From JAEVZK01 sp038202925 (lineage in GTDB: Bacteria; Armatimonadota; Fimbriimonadia; Fimbriimonadales; Fimbriimonadaceae), in assembly GCA_038202925.1 (NCBI GenBank), contig JBBREM010000009.1, positions 1-41,020 of the forward strand: a DNA stretch of 41,020 nt. Reading direction: 5' to 3'. The notes below the pieces were generated by a model. The model was given only the letters and a program-made list of their open reading frames with translations, was not told the DNA's origin and searched no databases. Of this stretch, positions 1 to 7,361 are shown one piece after another. Made by a program: the position numbers and the translations under genes. Position 1 is the first letter of the stretch; the number at the start of each line of letters is the position of its first letter.

Positions 1-120
1 GATGTGCTGTCGAGGACGCAGTTGACCTCGGTTAGGTCCTTTGTTATGGCTTAAGAGCCTTGATCACTGTTCCAGTTCGCGCAACTATGCCTTCATCTGC
101 TCGATCTCTGCCTGCTGGCA

Positions 121-142
121 TGGGAGGGCGGCTGCCCTCCCA
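121..142 (-). terminator. Hairpin after the YHS-like gene
   Basis: A perfect 9-bp stem (TGGGAGGGC / GCCCTCCCA) with a 4-base loop starts 12 bases past the stop of the YHS-like gene. There is no clear U-tract on the minus strand, so it may be a weak terminator or a 3' mRNA-stabilising hairpin closing the copper operon. The rest of positions 1-120 shows nothing I can support as a gene. Confidence 0.5.
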
Positions 143-154
143 GGCCGTCCGATT

Positions 155-445
155 TTAGTGCTTGTGCGCCTTGGGGATCGGCATATGCGCATTCTTCGCG
201 TACTTGGCCGGGTTCTTCTTAAAGTCCTTCGGGCAGTCCGCGCAGCAGAAGTAGTAGCGATGGCCCTTGTAGTCAGAATACATGTGGTTTTTGGTCGCTT
301 GGGCAATGTTGACCGTGCTGCCGGTGAGGACAGCGCATTTGATCTTGGGACCTTTTCCGGTGGCATGGACATCATCCATCTTATGCTGGGCAAGGACGGT
401 GGTCGCGAGAGTAGCGACGACGAGAGTTGCGATTGTGTTTTTCAT
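155..445 (-). CDS. Small exported YHS-like metal-binding protein
   Basis: A 96-residue protein with an N-terminal signal peptide (MKNTIATLVVATLATTVLAQ). The mature part holds the pattern YFCCADCPKDFKKNPAKYA, which fits the YHS/TRASH-type fold in which paired cysteines bind a metal such as copper. The C-terminus is His- and Lys-rich. It is the last gene of the minus-strand copper cluster, 24 bases after the cytochrome gene. The inferred role is periplasmic metal binding or delivery. The family match rests on the Cys pattern and the F..NP..Y signature only; the exact substrate is unknown. Confidence 0.75.
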   Translation of the reverse strand: MKNTIATLVVATLATTVLAQHKMDDVHATGKGPKIKCAVLTGSTVNIAQATKNHMYSDYKGHRYYFCCADCPKDFKKNPAKYAKNAHMPIPKAHKH

Positions 446-469
446 GGTTTCTTTTGGGAGAGAGCCGGC

Positions 470-1273
470 TTAGCCGTAGACCATCTGGCCTCCGAAGTGA
501 CCGGCGACGCCTACGGCCGCTGCCGCGAGGGCGAGCAGTATCCAGTAAGCCTTGTGAGTGACGAGACCGGTTCGCCGCCACAGGACGGCGCTCAGCATCA
601 CCAGCGTCGCGAAGATCGCGATCGACAGATGCGTGAATACGGGAGTGCCGACCTGGAGCGGATAGCCGAGCCTGATCGCGGCTATGAATCCGGTCGGAAT
701 TGCGACGAGCGTCGCGAGCAGCCCGAAGACCATGTTCCAGAAGGCGACGCCCCTCACGACGTCGTCTTTCCGATACCTCCCCAGGAAGTCGAGAAACGCG
801 CCGAAGATGAACAGCGCGATCGGAAAGTGGACGATGACGGGATGGAACGTGTGCCGCGGCATGAAGGGCGACTCGCCCATTGCCTGCGGCTTCATGTTTC
901 CGCCTCCGTTCATGTCCATCGGCTTGGGCGGATTGCCAGGCGGGTGGCTCTTCGGATCTCCAGGATTGAAGCCGGCCTTGGCTTCGTCCCCGTTCGTCCA
1001 ACCGTCGCCATCGGTGTCCTCCATTTCAATGAGCCTGATCACTTCGGGCGTGAGCATCTTCGGCGTCCCTTGTCCCAACATCGTGTGTTTCACGAATTTG
1101 CCAAAGGCGTTGTGCTCGGGCGGTGTCGTGTGGCAGTTCATACACTGAGCTTTGAACGCTTCGGATAATTCCGACAGCTTGTAGTGGTTGCGGTACGCAT
1201 CCCAGATTTCTGGGGTGGCCCAAGACGCGCTGGCAAGGAACGCGGCCGCCGCGCAAAGAAGCGCTCGCTTCAC
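470..1273 (-). CDS. c-type cytochrome with DUF2231-like membrane domain
   Basis: A 267-residue protein with a signal peptide (residues 1-19), then a single haem c motif CMNCH at 44-48. An Asp-rich calcium-loop-like segment, DTDGDGWTNGDE, sits at about 87-98. From about 143 to the end there are four hydrophobic segments starting HPVIVHFPIALFIFGAFLD, typical of the DUF2231 family of predicted haem/redox membrane proteins. This fuses an exported electron carrier to a membrane redox domain. The start overlaps the stop of the upstream 50-residue gene (ATGA), which implies translational coupling. It probably passes electrons within the copper-oxidase cluster; partners are inferred from position only. 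Confidence 0.8.
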   Translation of the reverse strand: MKRALLCAAAAFLASASWATPEIWDAYRNHYKLSELSEAFKAQCMNCHTTPPEHNAFGKFVKHTMLGQGTPKMLTPEVIRLIEMEDTDGDGWTNGDEAKAGFNPGDPKSHPPGNPPKPMDMNGGGNMKPQAMGESPFMPRHTFHPVIVHFPIALFIFGAFLDFLGRYRKDDVVRGVAFWNMVFGLLATLVAIPTGFIAAIRLGYPLQVGTPVFTHLSIAIFATLVMLSAVLWRRTGLVTHKAYWILLALAAAAVGVAGHFGGQMVYG

Positions 1274-1422
1274 CGCGGCTTACCTCGATGCTTCGTCGCG
1301 CAAGTCCCGCAGCCGCAATCCGGCTTGCCGTGCAGCCTCCCGACTCCTAGCTTGCGCAGGACCGTGTGAACCACCATCACATGGCTGACGGCGATTACGA
1401 CGATGACAATGGCGGTTTCCAT
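1270..1422 (-). CDS. Tiny Cys-rich single-span membrane protein
   Basis: A 50-residue protein starting METAIVIVVIAVSHVMVV. The ATG at 1422 overlaps the upstream stop by one base (TAATG), and its own stop overlaps the cytochrome start (ATGA), so I prefer it over an upstream start at 1497. It has one membrane segment followed by a soluble tail with the cluster CGCGTC, which resembles the FeoB-associated Cys-rich membrane proteins (a loose resemblance, not a firm match). It may bind a metal at the inner membrane. Perfect coupling on both sides argues that it is really translated. Confidence 0.6.
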   Translation of the reverse strand: METAIVIVVIAVSHVMVVHTVLRKLGVGRLHGKPDCGCGTCATKHRGKPR

Positions 1423-2531
1423 TATTTGGCGTCGAAGTCGAAGGTGTAGGTCGAAGGCGGCATGACGGGTGCCGTAATCGTCAGAGTCAACCGCCACGGT
1501 CCGCCCATGCTGAAGTTAGCCCTGAGCGAGTACATGCCTTTCCCAAGCTCCTTCATGGCGGGGTGAGTCGTACCCATGTCCATGCTCGTCATGGCGACCG
1601 ACGTTGTGATCTTCGCCTTCTCGACAGGTTTCCCATCGGGAGTCGAGATCATGACGGTGACGTTGTTGTCGCCAACGGATGCCTTGTCGAGCTTCACCTC
1701 CACCTTCAGTGGTTTGTCGCTCATGTTCATGCCGGGCATGTCCTTCATGGGCTGATCGCCGCTCTCGACGAAGTTCGCTTGGTCGAACTTCATCTCCATC
1801 GGGGCCATCTTCATGCCCTCCATGCCGGAACCGCCAACCATCATGAGGATCATCATCCGCACCATCGGTTCGAATTTGCCAAAGCCCGTGCGTATGTCGA
1901 AGTCCATTTCATCGGTCCACGCATAGGCGCTCTTCTCCTTGAGCTGAGGCAACGAGGACGCGACTTGTCCCATTCCAGCCATGTCGTGGGCGCCGTAACC
2001 AGGATCGCCCTGTTTCGGCGGCTCTGTCTTGCTCGGATCGGCTTTCGGCGGTTCCTGCTTTGTTGGCTCAGTCTTAGGAGGCTCCGTCTTAGTGGGGTCA
2101 GGTTTGGTGGGCTCAGTCTTTGGCGTCTCCTTCACCGCGCCCGCTACCGATATGGTCTGCTTGACAGGTTGCCAAGCATCCTTGCCGCCTGCCGTCATGT
2201 CGAACTTGATGGTGAACTTTGGATCAGCGCTGACGAGCGTCACGCGCCACGGGCCGCCCATGAGCAGCATCGGGCGCAGCACATAGTGGCCGGGCGTGGC
2301 TTCCTTAACAGCTGGATGGGCCGTGCCCATATCCATGTTCGTCATGCCTACGCTGCCCGTCAGCTTCAGACCCGCGAGCGGTTTGCCGCTCTCGGTGAAA
2401 ACCACTTCGAGGCGGTTCTCGCCGGTGGCGGGCGCCTTGGGAGTGATCGAAGCCGTGGCCTCGATCGTTCTCTGCGCAATGGCAGATCCCGCCAGGAGGA
2501 TCGCCGCAAATAGAGTTGTCAGTTGTTTCAT
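1422..2531 (-). CDS. Exported Met-rich protein with two YtkA/FixH-like domains
   Basis: A 369-residue protein with a signal peptide ending at about residue 20. Two copies of a YtkA/FixH-like beta domain lie at about 21-115 and 275-369. Each has the signature MTxMDMGTxHPA (63-74 and 314-325) and MGGPWRxTL (91-99 and 342-350). Between them lie a repetitive Lys-Thr-Glu-Pro linker (about 134-174) and a Met/His-rich stretch (about 223-270: MRMMILMM, GMEGMKMAPMEM, MKDMPGMNM) typical of periplasmic copper chelators. The start at 2531 follows a strong AGGAAGGA ribosome site. It is probably a periplasmic Cu(I)/Cu(II)-binding protein; no enzyme activity is implied. Confidence 0.75.
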   Translation of the reverse strand: MKQLTTLFAAILLAGSAIAQRTIEATASITPKAPATGENRLEVVFTESGKPLAGLKLTGSVGMTNMDMGTAHPAVKEATPGHYVLRPMLLMGGPWRVTLVSADPKFTIKFDMTAGGKDAWQPVKQTISVAGAVKETPKTEPTKPDPTKTEPPKTEPTKQEPPKADPSKTEPPKQGDPGYGAHDMAGMGQVASSLPQLKEKSAYAWTDEMDFDIRTGFGKFEPMVRMMILMMVGGSGMEGMKMAPMEMKFDQANFVESGDQPMKDMPGMNMSDKPLKVEVKLDKASVGDNNVTVMISTPDGKPVEKAKITTSVAMTSMDMGTTHPAMKELGKGMYSLRANFSMGGPWRLTLTITAPVMPPSTYTFDFDAK

Positions 2532-2541
2532 GTTGTCCTTC

Positions 2542-3993
2542 CTAATTCGGGATGTATTTGTGAAGCAGGTTCGTCGGCGAGCGTCTCGGGCCCACCTGCT
2601 GGTTGAAAGTCGCGCCGAAATTGAACACGAGCCCAACCTGGAGGACCGTCGCGTTATTTCTGCCGCCGAAGGCCATCGCCATCGCGTTGCTGCGGCGCTC
2701 GTAGCCGAGCTGCCACACGAAATCGAATCCTGCCCCCAGACTCTTAAAATAGCTCAGGGCAAGTCCCAGCGAGTTCGCATCCGTGACCTTTGAATAGCGC
2801 TTGTAGCCAGCCGTGAGCGCCCACTGAGATGAAGGTCGTCCGAACGGGCTGTGAAGGCTTCGCAGAGAGAGCGCAACCGACTGCTGGTCGGCGCGGTAGG
2901 TGTCGTTAAGCGAGGTAAGCACATTCGTATCGTTGCCAAACGTCGACTGAGCCAGAAGCCGCAGATCGAGCTTGTTGATTACGCTGGGCCGTAGGTTCAG
3001 AACCCCGCCCACATAGACAACATTCGAGGCTCCACCTGCCGATTGCTTCAGAGCGCGATGCTCGAACCCGGCACCCCAGGTGGGGACCCGCTCAATCGAA
3101 GTCAACGCAGGATTGCCGAGGAACTGGTAGCTGACGCCAAACGAGTTAAGGCCAGTATTGCTTTCCCCGACTCCGGCGCTGTCGATCTGATGAAGCGCAT
3201 GGAAGTTGAGGAAGCTTCGCAGGCTCTGGTTCAAGACCACCGCGGCTACGTTGCTGAATCGATGCTCCTCGATGTTGAGCCCGTCCGAGAACGGGTTGAG
3301 CACGCTCGTGTAATCCACAAGGTCGTCTTCCCGAAGCGTTGGAAACATCACGATCTGTGCGCTCGGCGTATTTGTTCGCCCGAGATAGCCCTCGAAGTGC
3401 TGCTCTTGGAAGTCGAGGAACGCCTGGTGCATGAAGATCTGCTTGCCGGTGCCCATGTTAGCTTCGTCGATGGCGAGTCCGCCGAGTGAGAAGCTGCCGA
3501 TCGCGCCGTGGTACAGGCGCTGGGCGGCTCCGAACGTGAGCGATGAGTCAGCGAAGTTGATTTGGCTGCGGCTGCCGAGGCCCCGCCCGCCAAATATCCC
3601 TTCCTGGCCGATGTCGAGGGTGGCGATGCCCGAGCCCGCGATCTCGATCTGCGGCTGAAGCCCGATTTCCTCCCTCACTGGAGACTGCTGCGTTTGTACC
3701 TTGGCAACCAGATGGGTCGCCGTGGCCGCGATCGTCGCGGAGGACGAAGAGTTGGGAACCCCAGCGCCAGCGGCGACCGTCGAAACCTCTGTACCGCCCG
3801 CTGTGCGTGTTGCCGTCGTCGCGGCTGTGGGCACCGATCCGCTTGCAACCCGCGCCGAACTCGCGTTCTTTTCAGAGGCCATCGCAAAGACCGTGGCCAA
3901 AACACCACGCGGTATCGAGACCTGCGCATGCGCGTCAGTCGCGAGGGCGATTGCAAGCAATGCTGCGCTAATGGTTGATTTTCTTGTGTTCAT
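2542..3993 (-). CDS. Exported protein, probable outer-membrane beta-barrel
   Basis: A 483-residue protein with signal peptide MNTRKSTISAALLAIALATDAHA. A Ser/Thr/Ala-rich segment follows (about 45-95). From about residue 115 onward the chain alternates polar and hydrophobic residues in strand-like blocks with many Gly and aromatic residues, such as LGLALSYFKSLGAGFDFVWQ, as expected for a transmembrane barrel. The start at 3993 has the ribosome site AGGGGAGGAACA. It lies 10 bases before the YtkA-like gene and 14 after the multicopper oxidase gene. The cluster may use it as an outer-membrane channel. It is not recognisably TolC- or CopB-type, so the function is inferred from context. Confidence 0.65.
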   Translation of the reverse strand: MNTRKSTISAALLAIALATDAHAQVSIPRGVLATVFAMASEKNASSARVASGSVPTAATTATRTAGGTEVSTVAAGAGVPNSSSSATIAATATHLVAKVQTQQSPVREEIGLQPQIEIAGSGIATLDIGQEGIFGGRGLGSRSQINFADSSLTFGAAQRLYHGAIGSFSLGGLAIDEANMGTGKQIFMHQAFLDFQEQHFEGYLGRTNTPSAQIVMFPTLREDDLVDYTSVLNPFSDGLNIEEHRFSNVAAVVLNQSLRSFLNFHALHQIDSAGVGESNTGLNSFGVSYQFLGNPALTSIERVPTWGAGFEHRALKQSAGGASNVVYVGGVLNLRPSVINKLDLRLLAQSTFGNDTNVLTSLNDTYRADQQSVALSLRSLHSPFGRPSSQWALTAGYKRYSKVTDANSLGLALSYFKSLGAGFDFVWQLGYERRSNAMAMAFGGRNNATVLQVGLVFNFGATFNQQVGPRRSPTNLLHKYIPN

Positions 3994-4007
3994 TGTTCCT
4001 CCCCTTG

Positions 4008-5261
4008 CTATGAGCTGATCGCGATGATCTCTTCCCACTTGATCCCTGCCTCGCGGGCATCCTCGTACATCAGCATCGTCATCATTCCGCCCGGATGCTG
4101 GCCGTTGTTCGTCGTCGCCAAATCGCTGTGATCGTGGAAGTGCCAGAAGCCGGGATTCGTCCCCTGGATGATGATGTCGCTGGTCGTTCCCGGATAGATC
4201 GGGATGGTGTTCAGCCTCGTCGGCGAGGCGAGCGGTGCCCCGTCTTGGCACACATGCCAGAAGTCGTGGCCATGCAGGTGCATGAAGTGGGGCGTGACGC
4301 CTCCGCCGATCAACCTGACCCGGATGTTTTCGCCTCGTTTGATGTGGACCATGTCCGTCATCGGATACGATTTGCCGTTGATCATGAAGTAGTTCGGCGT
4401 GATCGGCGCGGCTGTGCCGGTGCGGGCGGAAAGGTATGGCGGGATGTATCCCTCCTTAACCGCCTTGACGAACTCTTCCTTGTTCTTAAACCAGCCCATC
4501 ATGCGGCCGTTCATCTCGCGCATCATGCTGGCGCTGCGGTTCATGCGCTCCATCCGAACGCTCATCTCCACCATTTCGGACATCATGTTGCGCACGAAGT
4601 TGGTGTCGATTTCGCTCAGGATTAGCGTGTACTCGCGGTCGTAAGGAAACGTCTTCTGCACGATGTCCGGCTCCCTTGGCTCAATGATTAGCGACCCAAT
4701 GAGGCCGGCAGTCTGGTGCAGGGTCGTCATCACATGACAGTGATACATGTGCGTGCCCGAGGGCTGGGCTCTCCACAGATAGCGGAATTCCTGATTGGGA
4801 CCCACTGGCCATTGGGTGCCAAACGGGACGCCGTCCATCTCCATTGGGAGCATGATGCCATGCCAGTGGATGGTGTGGAACTCAGGGCTGCTGTTCTTCA
4901 GATTCACCTGGACCCAGTCCCCTTCTTTCACCCTGATCTCAGGTCCGGGGTGGGACTTGTTGAACATGAACATGTGAGTCTGCACACCGGGCACGATCTC
5001 GTGGACTCCAATCGTCACTTCGATGTCGTAGACGTGGATCTTCTCACCGGGCTTGGGTCGATCGCGGGGCGGATACGTTGGCGCGGTGCCGCCCGGGTCG
5101 AAGTTCGCCTGCCAAGGCGTTGACGGCTTATCCATAGGCCCTTGCTGAGCGCTTTGCCCGAACGCCTTGGCGAGCAGACCGGTCCCTAGACCCATTCCGC
5201 CGAGCTTTAAGAGTTGGCGTCTGCCAAGCCTCTTTTCATTATTTGAATTGTCTTGAGCCAT
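4008..5261 (-). CDS. Tat-exported two-domain multicopper oxidase
   Basis: A 417-residue protein with a twin-arginine signal (RRQLLKLGG at about 14-22). Copper-site motifs are HTIHWHG (129-135) and HMYHCHV (171-177) in domain 1, and HFMHLHGHDFWH (325-336) and HFHDH (374-378) in domain 2. The HCH motif of domain 1, followed by His182, supplies a type 1 copper centre with Leu187 where an axial Met is usual. The matching domain 2 motif is HFH, so that cupredoxin lacks the type 1 Cys. This points to a two-domain oxidase with type 1 copper only in domain 1. A Met-rich insert (about 227-255) resembles the Cu(I)-oxidase region of CueO-like enzymes. The probable role is oxidation of Cu(I) or phenolics in the periplasm. 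Confidence 0.88.
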   Translation of the reverse strand: MAQDNSNNEKRLGRRQLLKLGGMGLGTGLLAKAFGQSAQQGPMDKPSTPWQANFDPGGTAPTYPPRDRPKPGEKIHVYDIEVTIGVHEIVPGVQTHMFMFNKSHPGPEIRVKEGDWVQVNLKNSSPEFHTIHWHGIMLPMEMDGVPFGTQWPVGPNQEFRYLWRAQPSGTHMYHCHVMTTLHQTAGLIGSLIIEPREPDIVQKTFPYDREYTLILSEIDTNFVRNMMSEMVEMSVRMERMNRSASMMREMNGRMMGWFKNKEEFVKAVKEGYIPPYLSARTGTAAPITPNYFMINGKSYPMTDMVHIKRGENIRVRLIGGGVTPHFMHLHGHDFWHVCQDGAPLASPTRLNTIPIYPGTTSDIIIQGTNPGFWHFHDHSDLATTNNGQHPGGMMTMLMYEDAREAGIKWEEIIAISS

Positions 5262-5270
5262 GGTCTCCTC

Positions 5271-5822
5271 TTAACGGACGATCAACTTGCCGAACATGCC
5301 CGCTGCGGCATGTCCAGGGATGGTGCAGATGTAGTAATAGGTGCCAGTCTTGGCTGGAGTTGTCAGCGTAAGCTCTTGGCCATACAGGCTCTTGCCCTTG
5401 ATGTGAGGAACGTCGGACGAGCCGGCGCTTCCCGTCTTGCCGATCTTAGCGTCGAATGGCGGCCTAATGCCCGTGAAGCGAAGGTTGTGCAGCATGTCGT
5501 CGTCGGCGTTGACGAACAGGATGCTGAGTTTCGCGCCGGCCGGCACCGTAATGGCAGGGTTACGCAGCCCCATGATGCGGTACGACATCATGTCGCTCTT
5601 TGGGCCAGTCCGAACGACAATGCGAGCGGACCTTCCTTTCACAGCGATGGATTTCTTGTCAGCCGTGACGCCTGCGCCGGAGGATTTTTGCTCCCATGCG
5701 GTGATGGCTGAACTGTTTAAGGACTTAGGCGACGAAGCAGTGGCGCTGAAGGACTGGCCCGCGCTAATGGCGCTCAATGTCGCCGCGAAGGCAAGGAATA
5801 AGAGATGTTTAGTTGAATGCAC
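5271..5822 (-). CDS. Exported cupredoxin (blue copper protein)
   Basis: A 183-residue protein starting at GTG (5822), with GGAG about 6 bases upstream and a signal peptide of about 25 residues. The C-terminal half is a cupredoxin: ILFVNADDDMLHNLRF gives the first His ligand (112), and YYYICTIPGHAAAGMFGKL gives Cys166, His171 and Met176. This is a complete type 1 copper site in the plastocyanin/sulfocyanin style. It is 9 bases upstream of the multicopper oxidase in the same operon and is the natural candidate for its electron donor or acceptor. Residues 30-90 before the cupredoxin fold are not recognised. Confidence 0.88.
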   Translation of the reverse strand: MHSTKHLLFLAFAATLSAISAGQSFSATASSPKSLNSSAITAWEQKSSGAGVTADKKSIAVKGRSARIVVRTGPKSDMMSYRIMGLRNPAITVPAGAKLSILFVNADDDMLHNLRFTGIRPPFDAKIGKTGSAGSSDVPHIKGKSLYGQELTLTTPAKTGTYYYICTIPGHAAAGMFGKLIVR

Positions 5823-5892
5823 TTGGAGCTCCGGTTGTATGTCGTGAACCTACGAAGGACCGCGGCGTAGGCAGCGCGGCAGTCTGAAGGAT

Positions 5893-6342
5893 TCACGCAA
5901 CGGGAGGGGCGCGCCCGAGGTCGGGCGCTTGGTCAATAGGTACCGGCGGCCCGGGGTCGGGCCCATAGACGGCCGGTTCGGCCAGGGAGCTGATCTGCGG
6001 CTGGAGGACGATCGGCGCAGTCAGGATGGCGATACTTTGCACCGGCAGGGGCGGCAAAACGGAAGCCGGCGTGGCCGGAATTCCCGATCCCCGCATCTCG
6101 CACTCGCAACCCGATTTGGCCTTGCCATCTTTCAGTTGGGAGGCGCACGACTTGGAGACGATCTGCTTGCAGCATGGCTTTTCATGGCCGCCTGGATCGC
6201 AGTGACACTGCTTGCCGGCGGCGATGACGCGTGCCGGCGCGGAGGCCATCACGCAGTGAGAAGCAAGCGCAGCCACGCTCTGGAGCATCAGCACCAGACT
6301 GCAAAGCAGCGCTACCAGCGTTCTCTTCGTAGTTTCGCCCAC
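5893..6342 (-). CDS. Exported Cys-rich protein of unknown function
   Basis: A 149-residue protein starting at GTG (6342), which places a good signal peptide at the N-terminus (VGETTKRTLVALLCSLVLML); a TTG at 6387 is an alternative. The mature N-terminal part has at least nine cysteines in about 60 residues (SHC, CHC, PCCK, SCAS, GCEC) mixed with His, then a Pro-rich C-terminus. That composition fits a periplasmic metal-binding protein. It is the first gene of the copper cluster, 70 bases before the cupredoxin gene. I do not recognise a family. Confidence 0.6.
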   Translation of the reverse strand: MGETTKRTLVALLCSLVLMLQSVAALASHCVMASAPARVIAAGKQCHCDPGGHEKPCCKQIVSKSCASQLKDGKAKSGCECEMRGSGIPATPASVLPPLPVQSIAILTAPIVLQPQISSLAEPAVYGPDPGPPVPIDQAPDLGRAPPVA

Positions 6343-6398
6343 CTGTCTATGAAACGAGTCGAAGGCACGAACGGTTCCACGTCCCAAGGCTGGTTGTT

Positions 6399-6522
6399 GT
6401 CATCCCGAGCGAAGCCGAGGGATCTGCCAGTGGTGGCGTCTGTTCGTAACCAGGCGGCGAATACACTCAGATACTTTCAGTTCGCCAGCTCACTTCCAGC
6501 AGACGAAGCAATTCAGGATGAC
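6399..6522. repeat. Dispersed repeat element with imperfect inverted ends
   Basis: The left end is GTCATCCCGAGCGAAGCCGA followed by GGGATCT. The right end, AATTCAGGATGAC, is the inverted counterpart. Related ends occur at 12354-12497 and 36972-37085. It lies between the copper operon and the GNAT-like gene and codes for nothing. This GTCATCC[CT]GAGCGAAG-type sequence is a non-coding intergenic repeat; how it spreads is unknown. Confidence 0.75.
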
Positions 6523-6579
6523 GAGTCGGGGTCGGTGGCGTGCTGGGGACGGTCAAGGCATGTAAGACTAAGTAGATTC

Positions 6580-7350
6580 ATGTTTGCCGACATTGCGCTG
6601 GCCCACCGATTGCACCGACAGAACCGGCAGTTCTTCGCGGGGCTTGCCTCAGCCGCCCGTGCGATTGGGATTGCCGATCCTGTGCTCGATCTCGAAAGTT
6701 CGATCGCGTTCTTCGCCGGCGATGGGTCTTCGCTGACTCAGGCGAGCGGTGAATTGTCTGATGACGACCTTGACAAGATCGCGAAGTTCTTCCGGGGCCG
6801 GGCCACGAACTGGGAGGCCATCCTAACGCCGTTTGATGGGCCGGAAGCGCTGCAGCGGGTCATCGCGTGGGGAGGAAAGCCGGAAGGATGGGAGAGCGTG
6901 CTCTGGCGCCCGGTGGAGGAACTCCGATCATGCGAGGAGGAGCCGGCGATCCGGATCGAGGAGGTGGTCGGCGAGAACGCCGCTCGCTCCAAGATTGCGC
7001 AACGAGGCTTCTTCGGCGAGGAGCCCAGCGAGGCGGCGCTTCTGCTCACGAGGATAATGGATCGGGCCGATAACGTCCGGCGCTACCTCGCCTTCTGGAA
7101 CGACGAGCCGGCGGGGGTGGCGAGCATGACGGCCGGGGACGGAATTGCCTTCCTAGGAGGCGGGACCACGCTGCCCGAGTTCCGCGGGCGTGGGATTCAA
7201 GCGGCCTTGATTCAGCGGCGGCTGGAAGACGCTCAAGGGTGCGAGTTGGCAATCGTTGGCGCAAGCCCCGGCTCGACGTCTCATCGCAACGCGGAGCGCG
7301 CGGGCTTTCGCGTCGCCTGGAGTCAGCTCAGTCTTCGCGTGCCTTCTTAA
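6580..7350 (+). CDS. GNAT-family N-acetyltransferase
   Basis: A 256-residue protein. The C-terminal part (about 150-256) is a GNAT fold: YLAFWNDEPAGVASM, then the acetyl-CoA loop EFRGRGIQAALIQRRLEDA, then a late SHRNAERAGFRVAW segment that matches the typical N..AxxLYxxxGF strand. The N-terminal 120 residues are an unrecognised alpha-rich region, as seen in larger two-part GNAT proteins. The start at 6580 is the first ATG after the repeat element; the frame stays open further upstream but crosses the repeat and antisense of the Cys-rich gene. The substrate is unknown. Confidence 0.75.
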   Translation: MFADIALAHRLHRQNRQFFAGLASAARAIGIADPVLDLESSIAFFAGDGSSLTQASGELSDDDLDKIAKFFRGRATNWEAILTPFDGPEALQRVIAWGGKPEGWESVLWRPVEELRSCEEEPAIRIEEVVGENAARSKIAQRGFFGEEPSEAALLLTRIMDRADNVRRYLAFWNDEPAGVASMTAGDGIAFLGGGTTLPEFRGRGIQAALIQRRLEDAQGCELAIVGASPGSTSHRNAERAGFRVAWSQLSLRVPS

Positions 7351-7359
7351 TGTGGATAA
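7351..7359 (-). promoter_or_regulatory. Perfect DnaA-box sequence
   Basis: TGTGGATAA, the complement of the consensus DnaA box TTATCCACA, directly follows the GNAT stop codon and precedes the candidate RNA. A second perfect copy is at 12909-12917. Single boxes can titrate DnaA or regulate nearby genes, but chance is possible. Confidence 0.35.
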
Positions 7360-7361
7360 CT

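Noticed and set aside
85..118. Minus-strand peptide QQAEIEQMKA resembling the end of DUF305 proteins
   Set aside because: Only ten residues match, the upstream frame overlaps the YHS gene, and the match is too short to call a remnant.
41..1168. Long plus-strand open frame opposite the cytochrome and YHS genes
   Set aside because: It is antisense to two recognisable exported proteins, has no domain or signal and is a by-product of high GC.
5929..6579. Upstream extension of the GNAT gene
   Set aside because: It runs antisense to the Cys-rich gene and through a dispersed repeat; the later ATG gives a sensible protein.
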